A stretch of DNA of 64,000 nt, from NCBI GenBank assembly GCA_022496805.1, contig CM040085.1:29789811-29853810 (forward strand). The letters run 5' to 3'. This DNA is from Pohlia nutans (lineage: Eukaryota > Streptophyta > Bryopsida > Bryales > Mniaceae). The notes below the pieces were generated by a model, which worked only from the letters and a program-made list of their open reading frames with translations, did no database searches and was not told the DNA's origin. A program made the translations under genes and the position numbers. Shown here one piece after another: positions 8,606-17,729 of this stretch. How positions within the stretch are numbered: position 1 is the first letter of the stretch; every line of letters starts with the position of its first letter.

Positions 8606-9694
8606 GAAATGGCCAAAGAGGTCCTTCGACATATATATATTTTCAGGCTCTACTGACAACAACGGTCCACTTGTACCATAGCAGATCTTTTGATCGAAAA
8701 CTAACTTGGTAGGTCGAATTTTGGGGGAGGTAAAATTCTATCTGAGCCTGTGCGTGAGAGTGTCAATATATGATTTTCATTCTGCCAAATTAATAGAGAC
8801 TGAGGCACATCGATCAATGCATAAGGACAAGCTAAACTTGCACTCTGCCTGCAAGTAAGTAGTATTGAATTCTGTTTGCAGAGAACCTCCCAGCGTTGAA
8901 GCTCTCAATTTCTAGTTAATGCCTACTGTTAGTAAGTGTTGTGATCAGTGCCTTTTTTGAGGGTAGAACTTGAGGTCCTAGCTCTTCAGACGTGGTACGT
9001 TTTAGGGAGATTCTGGGTGAGGTTTAATTGCCAGAAAAAAAATGATGCACTGGTTGTGATTGATCTCTTTGTGTAAGTGAGCCGGCCTCTCAACAATTGT
9101 CCCTCTCTATTATGACATGTTTGGGAAGCCTTACCTTCAAGATGGATTAGCCACAGAAATGACTTGTGTATTGCTTGAAAGAATGCTATCGTCATATTGT
9201 GGAGTGTCATTGTATGGAGGGTAAATTGTATTTCTTTTTTGCATTGAGTGCTGCTCTATTGCATTTTCCATGCAATGTCACTCATTCTCTTATGTAGTGT
9301 CAAGGGATACTATTTCTCTTCACCTTTGAATGAATTGCTGTAAAAGACATCAATTCTCCTCGGACACTAAATACACCATTTAATGTACATGACGTGGCAA
9401 GCCCATGTAGTACCCTATCTAACATAACTTACGACACATGTCACACTTCAATAGTCTTATTTTGAGGAGTACACTATGGAGAGTTGAGAATAAAAGAGAT
9501 GAGGAGTTCTCTACAAAGATTTGGAATACACTACCAAAATTGTGTGCATAGGAAAATACATGACGGGTTGTAGCTGTACTGCTTAGAATCAATCTGAAGC
9601 TACCACAGCTGGTCCTCATTTCCTAGAGTAGGCTATAATAAGCGAGTGGAAGCTCTCAAAATAGGGTGGGGGTTGAGCTCTTGATCGTTTGTGG
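8606..9694. other. 3' flank of the RLK gene up to the tandem array
   Basis: No convincing gene or RNA is seen in this stretch. It should include the RLK 3' UTR; no canonical AATAAA signal stands out. About 9293-9375 is a broken copy of the MITE at 7720-8035. The last 90 bases before 9695 do not occur in the array, so they form the unique left flank. Confidence 0.6.
9293..9375. mobile_element. Truncated MITE copy
   Basis: TATGTAGTGTCAAGGGATAC through CGGACACTAAATA parallels 7940-8018 of the full element with about ten differences. The left arm is absent. Confidence 0.6.
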
Positions 9695-9788
9695 ACATTG
9701 TTTCTGTCTTACTGCATCCTGGCACTCTTTGAGGGGTGCCTGGCTAGGTAAAAACATATCATGCCTAGAATTGATGAAGGTCTACTTC

Positions 9789-9872
9789 AACCCTTAAACG
9801 TCCACTGTAAGTGTTTCCGAAATACACTGAAACAATGTCCTAAGAGGTCATCATCGACGTTTAAGAGTTAAC
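9789..9872. repeat. Short inverted repeat with MITE-like tips
   Basis: AACCCTTAAACGTC (9789) and GACGTTTAAGAGTTAAC (9856) are inverted copies 53 bp apart. They resemble the termini of the MITEs at 501-726 and 5466-5698. Present in every unit that includes this region. Confidence 0.6.
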
Positions 9873-10066
9873 ATGCCCAGATATGTTTGAAATGTAATCT
9901 GCCACTGGCAATGAAATCTAGACATTCTAACAGAATCTAGATCAATGTGCGGAAGACATACAATATCGTCATCGCAGTTACAATTCTTCCTAGTTTTGTT
10001 ACAAACTGCTCCATAACCATTGAAGATTAGTACCACTATTACAGTATAGCACGTACGCTTCCTCAT
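9851..10066 (-). CDS. Small ORF with hydrophobic N-terminus (doubtful)
   Basis: A 71-codon ATG-started frame with a basic then hydrophobic start (MRKRTCYTVIVVLIF) and six Cys residues. It could encode a small secreted peptide, but it runs into the MITE-like inverted repeat and has no recognisable family. Its presence in every unit means nothing, since the units are identical. Confidence 0.15.
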   Translation of the reverse strand: MRKRTCYTVIVVLIFNGYGAVCNKTRKNCNCDDDIVCLPHIDLDSVRMSRFHCQWQITFQTYLGMLTLKRR

Positions 10067-10460
10067 GCAATCAACATTGATTTCATCTGACTATGGAAGG
10101 TGGTAGTTGATTCCATTTGCATAGAGACAAATAAAAGGGAAAGTTATATTCTGAAAAGACTTACACACATGAGCACACAGACTACATAATCTTGGAGGAG
10201 GATATTGGATATACTTCCAGGTCCTTGGTAGTGATCTACTTTATCCAACCATCTTGGTGGGAGTTACATATATGACTCAAGCTTGAAAAATAGAGCAAGG
10301 CTAATAACCCTCTCCTTCAAGAGTGGCCTCCTGAACTGGTCCAGACATTATATTTACTTAACATGATATATAAGTTCTCTATAACTGACAACGAATATAT
10401 GAACTACAAATGCACAGAAGCTGGGAATGTAACCAAGCGAGTTTAAATCTTTACTCGAGT
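10067..10460. other. Non-coding stretch downstream of the DUF7748-like ORF
   Basis: I see no gene here. It is probably 3' UTR and downstream sequence of the minus-strand ORF ending at 10461. The same stretch recurs in each unit. Confidence 0.5.
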
Positions 10461-10835
10461 TCAATCGTTGCTTCGATCGCTCTGAAACTTTGAGCGGATC
10501 CATCCAGCGAACTTTGAGACTCCACTCGGCTGGCTGGTGCTTGCTTCGTTGGTCACGGGACCTTGCCTGGGAGTTCCTTCCCATTTAAACACCCCAAGTT
10601 TCTCTGTTATGATAATGGTCTTGTACTCTGCAAGGTCATCAGAAGATATAATAATGGTTGCAGTTTGAGATTTGTCGATCTCAAAGAAATGATACTCCTT
10701 GTAGGTAGCATTCTTATCCAAATGCAGTTCATAGAACTTCCCCTGTTTCAACTCACATAAGAGTCTGTGCACTCCAGTGGTCCCTTCCTTCACGTTAATA
10801 ACTACGCTGGTGCTATTGGTAACCTTCGTCTTCAT
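10461..10835 (-). CDS. DUF7748-like protein, 124 residues (unit 1)
   Basis: No function is known to me. Visible motifs are VTNSTSVVINVKEG near the start, LDKNATYKEY (39-48), ISSDD (63-67), EYKTIIITEK (70-79) and GVFKWEG (81-87). From memory these match a small plant domain of unknown function (DUF7748). The tail (90-124) is Ser/Gln-rich then basic. No signal peptide or transmembrane segment is seen. It lies 114 bp downstream of the membrane-protein gene on the same strand. The frame is open for about 24 codons upstream of this ATG, and a 78-nt GT..AG candidate intron (10966-10889) would fuse it in frame to that gene. A separate gene is the simpler reading. Confidence 0.6.
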   Translation of the reverse strand: MKTKVTNSTSVVINVKEGTTGVHRLLCELKQGKFYELHLDKNATYKEYHFFEIDKSQTATIIISSDDLAEYKTIIITEKLGVFKWEGTPRQGPVTNEASTSQPSGVSKFAGWIRSKFQSDRSND

Positions 10836-10949
10836 CGTCTTCGATATTCCAAGAGGAACGCCGAACGCGACTGATTCGGTTGAATCAACTGATTGCCGAT
10901 GAGTGTTATGTAGATATTACCTTTCGGGCAAGATGCCAGCCTCGTCGGT

Positions 10950-12755
10950 TTAGATTAACTTTGGACCTGGACGGCACAATATCAACGGATGCGCGATGAC
11001 AAATAATAACGAGAACAAAAATATGGCCAACCAAACGATCCACGAGCTCCGGTCAAAAGATTTGATCCCGGGTTGAGAACTGCTCTTTTTTTTATTCTCC
11101 GAGAAGTCGTAGAACCTAAATGCCTCGCCTTGCTCTTTCAGTGCTTCTATTCTTTTACTCACTTCCTGAGTACAGAACCCCACATAATCCACACCCGCTT
11201 TAGTAGATCACTCGACTATCAAACCCTAAAGGTCCTCACCCCTCTCCAGATTTGGAGAATTGCAAAGTTGCATTATAAAATGCAACTAGGAGGGATATCT
11301 TGAACTTGATGTATGAATAAAAGTTGTACATTATGAATTTATGATTCTATTCCCAAGGTTAGAGCTATGATTGCTATCACCAATAATATTATTGTATACA
11401 ATTTGAAACTTCAAATTCAAAATTCTTTTGTAATTTGATTTCGAATAAGATATTGACAATTTGGGATGAAATTTGTTAAGATGGGTTGAAATGTAATAGT
11501 GATTTTTGGTGATTTTTTGATTGCTTAATTTAATGAGTTGATTATTTCAAACGCACTTTTGAATTAAGATCTTTTGCAGCACAAAATGAGGCATTAAAAT
11601 TTCAAATATCATCTCCTTTCTAATCGGTTCACATTCATGAAGCTAACTTCTCATAAAATCTGTACATAGTAAAAAAACTACACTACAAAAAGTGCATGAC
11701 AGATGAGAAAACGGAGTTTGATTATGTACATCATGCAAAAAGAATGAATGGTTAAGTTGGGCGTTGAAGGGTTAATACAATGTATAGTACTAGTATTTGA
11801 TTACTCAAGTGTGCCACAAGTTCCATGCATGCTTTTGATTACAACGCAGAGTTAAGAGAGAGAGCGAAGTACCTGGAGACAAATCCTGTCATCGCTAATG
11901 GTCCTCTCATAACTACTTATGGTCCGAAACTTTCGCCTAATGTGCGCAAGAGTACCCACCGACGCAAACACAGATAACGCAATGGGAAGCCCAACGTTCA
12001 GGCAATGCAAGTAGTTCGACTGAGATGAGGCAGTTAAGAGCACGCCTTGAAAGACGCTGTAGTAACCAACCACATTATAGATTTCATTCCTGAAGTCCCC
12101 ACACCGCTTTAGCCTTCTATCAACTTTACATGTAAAATTCTTCTCTTGTGCTTCCCACTCAGCCAGAGCCTTCCTGTACACGGGGTTCTCAATCCACAAT
12201 AAGTTCCGGATTCGATTGTATGAATGGGGCAGTTTAGTCAGCTCTATCCGTTCAGTCTTCGGCACCAGTTCTCCTGTAAAACGGCCGGTTGTGATACTCA
12301 ACGTTCTACCTTGCACCCGGTCTTTTTTTCTCTTTCGAATATACTTCCTTCAGTTCTTCTTTCGTCAGGTTTCGTGGTTCTTGTCCATTCTCCGGCGGTG
12401 GCTCTCCGTCATTCGCCACAGGTTGACCTCCGGTCTGTGGGGGTAGCTGGCCGGACTGCGAGAGAAGCTGGCCGGTCTGCGAGAGAAGATGGCTGGTCTG
12501 CGAGAGTGGCTGCCCGGACTGCGGGGGTGACTGTCGGTTTACCACTTCATTCGTCTGTTGTCCATCCACTGATTGCAGTCTATTCTCCGCAGGTTGACTT
12601 CCGTTCTGCGGGGATAACTGCCCTCCACTCTTCTTCTGCTTCGCCTGCTCAATCAGTCTAGGTAGCAGTGCGAAGGTTTCTAGCTCTCGCTTGTCAACTT
12701 CTGCAATATTTTCATCGATATCAATTGCGTGTGAGATGGGCTTCGGATCTGCCAT
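10950..12755 (-). CDS. Unrecognised multi-pass membrane protein, spliced, with a frameshift (unit 1)
   Basis: Exon A starts at ATG 12755 (MADPKPISHAIDID) and is Gln/Ser/Pro-rich after residue 40, including a 21-bp minisatellite. It stops at 12306 just after an A7 run (T7 at 12323-12329, + strand). The next frame (12316-11873) continues with IRNLLWIENP, a charged WEAQEKNFTCKVDRRLKRC stretch, and two hydrophobic segments (VVGYYSVFQGVLLTA; LPIALSVFASVGTLA). It has no ATG of its own, so it must join exon A. Donor CAG/GT at 11873 and acceptor TCAG at 11166 link in phase 0 to exon C (11165-10950), which has a charged stretch and a third hydrophobic segment (WIVWLAIFLFSLLFVIA). Either one base fewer in the A-run or a 154-nt intron (12427-12274) would restore the frame. 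Function unknown; membrane location is inferred from hydrophobicity. Confidence 0.6.
11166..11872 (-). other. Predicted 707-bp intron of the membrane-protein gene
   Basis: AT-rich, with GT at 11872-11871 and AG at 11167-11166 on the minus strand, joining two phase-0 exon ends. No other gene is seen inside it. The right side of the assembly gap begins within this intron sequence. Confidence 0.6.
12426..12530 (-). repeat. 21-bp coding minisatellite, five copies
   Basis: Five tandem 21-bp units of the type CTGGCCGGACTGCGAGAGAAG (+ strand; units begin 12426, 12447, 12468, 12489, 12510) encode a seven-residue Gln/Ser-rich repeat such as LLSQTGQ on the minus strand. One of the few inter-unit substitutions lies here. 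Confidence 0.85.
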
Positions 12756-13973
12756 GAAGAAATCTTCAAGTACGTGTGATTCTACTGGACATAAAGCTCA
12801 AATAACGCGCCCAGCACAACTAGTTGATGATTACTGCTCCCCTTTGCAATTATCTACATCAAAGCCCAATGGCCAGCACCAAATCAACAATCGCAAAGAC
12901 TCACGCTGAAGTTACAGTGATAAGAAGTATGGAGAAATGAGTTCATAACTGCTCAACACCGAAAGCCTAGACCACATCCAAGCTTCTCCAGCAAGACTTA
13001 ACAGGTAATAAAACTCGTACCGATGGTCCTGGCACTTGAGTAGCATGTAATGCAACCGATGCGCCCCTGCAAGACGCCCTTCAACCCAGGCTAGCGTGTG
13101 GCTTCATTCAAATCTTGCAACCCCAATAACTAATTCTTACAATCAACAAGCTAGACCCACAGAAATGGGCAACGCAACAAGCACGGCGATCAACGCAAGG
13201 AGCCCACTCGCAGTGACAAAAATGAGCGAGAAGATCAAGTATACAAGTTGCACCACTCAGTGACAAAGAGCATTTGTGTCTGAAAACCTCGTCGAGAAGA
13301 AGGTATTTGTTAGCACTCAATATTGGCATACAGACAATGTTTTTATATTATATTTTGTCTGTATCGTTGAGAAATATGGTAAGGTATATTTTGATTAAGG
13401 GCTTGTTTACACCAAGGAAGTTTGGGTTGGAGCCCAAAGAGGTGGAGGGCTTTGATTGGAAGGTAGGCATGGTACCTCGCTTTTGGGTTTACACCAAATC
13501 AAAGTTGGGTTGTAGCTCAAATTTTTTTCAGTGGATGAAAATCCTTGCTGGAATCCTAGTTGGCCGAAATGAATAGTGATTTCCTGGACCTACGGGTAGT
13601 TTTTGTTGGGAAGGTCTCGGAGGTACCCAACCCCGAATTCCAGGAGGAAATTCAGGGAATTTTTTTTCGGTCATTCATATATATTTGTTTATTGATTGTT
13701 TCTAGGATGTTTTTGGCCTGATTTTTTTTTGAGGATTTTTTTTGTTTGCACTATTACCGTTAGGTGGAAGTTACCGTTTACTACCATAGGTAGAAATTAC
13801 CGTAGGAAGTGCAACGTCTCATTCTTTTGGAGCTTAAAATACAATTTTTTTTTTGGAGTTTGTAATTGTTGATTGAAAAGGAGAAGGCATTTGCTCACTT
13901 CTTCACCTCTTTAGATTGCTTGTGTATTGTGGTTGTTGTGTTTTTCTCATTTTTTTTTCTAATTAGTTGTGCA
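12756..13973. promoter_or_regulatory. Divergent upstream region between the membrane-protein gene and the trihelix exon
   Basis: 1,218 bp separate the two divergent ATG codons, so it presumably holds both promoters and 5' UTRs. I cannot place TATA boxes with confidence. The plus-strand half is T-rich and holds a Harbinger-like terminus at 13399, two TTTACACCAA motifs (about 13406 and 13488) and three TTACCGT motifs (about 13754-13815). Recurs in each unit. Confidence 0.45.
13399..13413 (+). mobile_element. Possible left terminus of a PIF/Harbinger-like element
   Basis: GGGCTTGTTTACACC follows TAA (13396-13398). PIF/Harbinger elements duplicate a TTA/TAA target and many have G-rich GGGCNTGTTT-type termini. 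No matching right terminus exists within the unit, so the element would be cut by the unit junction. Confidence 0.35.
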
Positions 13974-14556
13974 ATGGAAGGGGGGTATGCTCAAGTTGTT
14001 GAGTCAAGTGAGCCTCAAATTTATAGTCAGAATTCAGCTTGGATGATGAGCTCCTCTTCTATTCCTCAATTTCAGACCCACGGTCCATCATTGAAAGTTC
14101 CAAGTGCATTTCAAAATGTGGGCAATAGTTTCTCTCAATCTCCGTATGTTAGATTGCCGTATAGTGACAATGAGGTGCAAGAAGTTGGATATCAACCTCC
14201 ATCTCAAATTTCTTCACACAATCAACAATTTTTACAGTCTTCCAATTTTTTGCAGCCACCATTTTTCTCACAGCCCAAGGTTTTTAGGGATGTTGGCAAG
14301 AGTGTATTGCTAGAAGTGAAGAAGGAAGGAGAATCGAAGGTTGTTCCTAAGAAGCGAGGTAGAGGTCCAACAAAGTCCAAAGGAGGGGAGAAGGAAGCAA
14401 AGAAGAGCAAGAAATTTGAAGAGAAGGCATGTTTTGAAGAAGGTGAGAAGGATGACAATGATGAGAGCTTACACTGGAAAGATGAAGAAGTAGAGACATT
14501 GATTGCTGTGCGTGGAGAATTGGCCCAAGAATTTTCGAAAGCAGCCAAAAAACAAG
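13974..14556 (+). CDS. Exon 1 of a trihelix/SANT-type DNA-binding protein, orphaned by the unit junction (unit 1)
   Basis: ATG at 13974 (MEGGYAQVVESSEP) opens 194 codons ending at donor CAAG/GTATG (14556/14557). An upstream in-frame extension is hydrophobic and translated from a T-rich leader, so I prefer this ATG. Residues 1-105 are Ser/Gln/Pro-rich. PKKRGRGPTKSK (125-136) looks like a nuclear localisation signal. An acidic/basic linker leads to WKDEEVETLIAVRGELAQEF (168-187), the start of a trihelix-type domain broken by the intron. The remaining helices should lie in later exons, but the unit ends 112 bp after the donor. It may be a host trihelix factor or the Myb-like ORF1 of a Harbinger-type transposon. 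Unspliced reading continues 71 codons into the next unit and stops at 14771. Confidence 0.6.
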
Positions 14557-15434
14557 GTATGTGCTCAATTTATAGATTACAGCTTCAATATTTAGAAATA
14601 TTGATGATTTTTTTACTTAGTGCAAAATGTTTGTCCAAAACCGAGGTGCCTTTTGGTGCCTTTGCCTTACATTGTTTCTGTCTTACTGCATCCTGGCACT
14701 CTTTGAGGGGTGCCTGGCTAGGTAAAAACATATCATGCCTAGAATTGATGAAGGTCTACTTCAACCCTTAAACGTCCACTGTAAGTGTTTCCGAAATACA
14801 CTGAAACAATGTCCTAAGAGGTCATCATCGACGTTTAAGAGTTAACATGCCCAGATATGTTTGAAATGTAATCTGCCACTGGCAATGAAATCTAGACATT
14901 CTAACAGAATCTAGATCAATGTGCGGAAGACATACAATATCGTCATCGCAGTTACAATTCTTCCTAGTTTTGTTACAAACTGCTCCATAACCATTGAAGA
15001 TTAGTACCACTATTACAGTATAGCACGTACGCTTCCTCATGCAATCAACATTGATTTCATCTGACTATGGAAGGTGGTAGTTGATTCCATTTGCATAGAG
15101 ACAAATAAAAGGGAAAGTTATATTCTGAAAAGACTTACACACATGAGCACACAGACTACATAATCTTGGAGGAGGATATTGGATATACTTCCAGGTCCTT
15201 GGTAGTGATCTACTTTATCCAACCATCTTGGTGGGAGTTACATATATGACTCAAGCTTGAAAAATAGAGCAAGGCTAATAACCCTCTCCTTCAAGAGTGG
15301 CCTCCTGAACTGGTCCAGACATTATATTTACTTAACATGATATATAAGTTCTCTATAACTGACAACGAATATATGAACTACAAATGCACAGAAGCTGGGA
15401 ATGTAACCAAGCGAGTTTAAATCTTTACTCGAGT

Positions 15435-15809
15435 TCAATCGTTGCTTCGATCGCTCTGAAACTTTGAGCGGATCCATCCAGCGAACTTTGAGACTCCACT
15501 CGGCTGGCTGGTGCTTGCTTCGTTGGTCACGGGACCTTGCCTGGGAGTTCCTTCCCATTTAAACACCCCAAGTTTCTCTGTTATGATAATGGTCTTGTAC
15601 TCTGCAAGGTCATCAGAAGATATAATAATGGTTGCAGTTTGAGATTTGTCGATCTCAAAGAAATGATACTCCTTGTAGGTAGCATTCTTATCCAAATGCA
15701 GTTCATAGAACTTCCCCTGTTTCAACTCACATAAGAGTCTGTGCACTCCAGTGGTCCCTTCCTTCACGTTAATAACTACGCTGGTGCTATTGGTAACCTT
15801 CGTCTTCAT
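15435..15809 (-). CDS. DUF7748-like protein (unit 2)
   Basis: Identical in translation to the unit 1 copy. Confidence 0.6.
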   Translation of the reverse strand: MKTKVTNSTSVVINVKEGTTGVHRLLCELKQGKFYELHLDKNATYKEYHFFEIDKSQTATIIISSDDLAEYKTIIITEKLGVFKWEGTPRQGPVTNEASTSQPSGVSKFAGWIRSKFQSDRSND

Positions 15810-15923
15810 CGTCTTCGATATTCCAAGAGGAACGCCGAACGCGACTGATTCGGTTGAATCAACTGATTGCCGATGAGTGTTATGTAGATATTACCTTTCG
15901 GGCAAGATGCCAGCCTCGTCGGT

Positions 15924-17729
15924 TTAGATTAACTTTGGACCTGGACGGCACAATATCAACGGATGCGCGATGACAAATAATAACGAGAACAAAAATATGG
16001 CCAACCAAACGATCCACGAGCTCCGGTCAAAAGATTTGATCCCGGGTTGAGAACTGCTCTTTTTTTTATTCTCCGAGAAGTCGTAGAACCTAAATGCCTC
16101 GCCTTGCTCTTTCAGTGCTTCTATTCTTTTACTCACTTCCTGAGTACAGAACCCCACATAATCCACACCCGCTTTAGTAGATCACTCGACTATCAAACCC
16201 TAAAGGTCCTCACCCCTCTCCAGATTTGGAGAATTGCAAAGTTGCATTATAAAATGCAACTAGGAGGGATATCTTGAACTTGATGTATGAATAAAAGTTG
16301 TACATTATGAATTTATGATTCTATTCCCAAGGTTAGAGCTATGATTGCTATCACCAATAATATTATTGTATACAATTTGAAACTTCAAATTCAAAATTCT
16401 TTTGTAATTTGATTTCGAATAAGATATTGACAATTTGGGATGAAATTTGTTAAGATGGGTTGAAATGTAATAGTGATTTTTGGTGATTTTTTGATTGCTT
16501 AATTTAATGAGTTGATTATTTCAAACGCACTTTTGAATTAAGATCTTTTGCAGCACAAAATGAGGCATTAAAATTTCAAATATCATCTCCTTTCTAATCG
16601 GTTCACATTCATGAAGCTAACTTCTCATAAAATCTGTACATAGTAAAAAAACTACACTACAAAAAGTGCATGACAGATGAGAAAACGGAGTTTGATTATG
16701 TACATCATGCAAAAAGAATGAATGGTTAAGTTGGGCGTTGAAGGGTTAATACAATGTATAGTACTAGTATTTGATTACTCAAGTGTGCCACAAGTTCCAT
16801 GCATGCTTTTGATTACAACGCAGAGTTAAGAGAGAGAGCGAAGTACCTGGAGACAAATCCTGTCATCGCTAATGGTCCTCTCATAACTACTTATGGTCCG
16901 AAACTTTCGCCTAATGTGCGCAAGAGTACCCACCGACGCAAACACAGATAACGCAATGGGAAGCCCAACGTTCAGGCAATGCAAGTAGTTCGACTGAGAT
17001 GAGGCAGTTAAGAGCACGCCTTGAAAGACGCTGTAGTAACCAACCACATTATAGATTTCATTCCTGAAGTCCCCACACCGCTTTAGCCTTCTATCAACTT
17101 TACATGTAAAATTCTTCTCTTGTGCTTCCCACTCAGCCAGAGCCTTCCTGTACACGGGGTTCTCAATCCACAATAAGTTCCGGATTCGATTGTATGAATG
17201 GGGCAGTTTAGTCAACTCTATCCGTTCAGTCTTCGGCACCAGTTCTCCTGTAAAACGGCCGGTTGTGATACTCAACGTTCTACCTTGCACCCGGTCTTTT
17301 TTTCTCTTTCGAATATACTTCCTTCAGTTCTTCTTTCGTCAGGTTTCGTGGTTCTTGTCCATTCTCCGGCGGTGGCTCTCCGTCATTCGCCACAGGTTGA
17401 CCTCCGGTCTGTGGGGGTAGCTGGCCGGACTGCGAGAGAAGCTGGCCGGTCTGCGAGAGAAGATGGCTGGTCTGCGAGAGTGGCTGCCCGGACTGCGGGG
17501 GTGACTGTCGGTTTACCACTTCATTCGTCTGTTGTCCATCCACTGATTGCAGTCTATTCTCCGCAGGTTGACTTCCGTTCTGCGGGGATAACTGCCCTCC
17601 ACTCTTCTTCTGCTTCGCCTGCTCAATCAGTCTAGGTAGCAGTGCGAAGGTTTCTAGCTCTCGCTTGTCAACTTCTGCAATATTTTCATCGATATCAATT
17701 GCGTGTGAGATGGGCTTCGGATCTGCCAT
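15924..17729 (-). CDS. Membrane-protein gene (unit 2)
   Basis: Same exon layout and same A7 frameshift as unit 1. Contains the private base at 17215. Confidence 0.58.

Larger units (their letters stand above)
9695..14668 (+). repeat. Array unit 1 (reference copy)
   Basis: Complete 4,974-bp unit bordered on the left by unique sequence. Contents in order: short inverted repeat 9789-9869, non-coding DNA to 10460, DUF7748-like ORF (-), membrane-protein gene (-), divergent upstream region 12756-13973, trihelix exon (+), and 112 bp of its intron up to the junction. Confidence 0.97.

Noticed and set aside
9419..9619. 66-codon minus-strand frame in the RLK 3' flank
   Set aside because: No domain, no splice or promoter context, and low-complexity Ser/Leu composition.
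12323..12329. Programmed -1 ribosomal frameshift at the A7 run
   Set aside because: The downstream frame needs +1 (or -2), not -1, and slippery A-runs are classically -1 sites. A sequencing error, mutation or splicing is simpler.
12224..12661. 145-codon plus-strand frame over the membrane-protein exon A
   Set aside because: It is antisense to the Gln-rich minisatellite and translates to low-complexity Ser/Val/Ala repeats. The minus strand has the ATG and the coherent protein.
13108..13329. 73-codon minus-strand frame upstream of the membrane-protein gene
   Set aside because: Cys-rich by chance composition, with no recognisable family. A different frame here is the hydrophobic one reported as a finding.
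13274..13576. 100-codon plus-strand frame (MCLKTSSRRRYLL...)
   Set aside because: It spans the divergent upstream region and the Harbinger-like terminus, with no domain or splice context.
9695..14668. LTR retrotransposon, Helitron or viral insertion as the unit
   Set aside because: No long terminal repeats and no reverse transcriptase, integrase, Rep/helicase or capsid motifs are seen in any frame of the unit.
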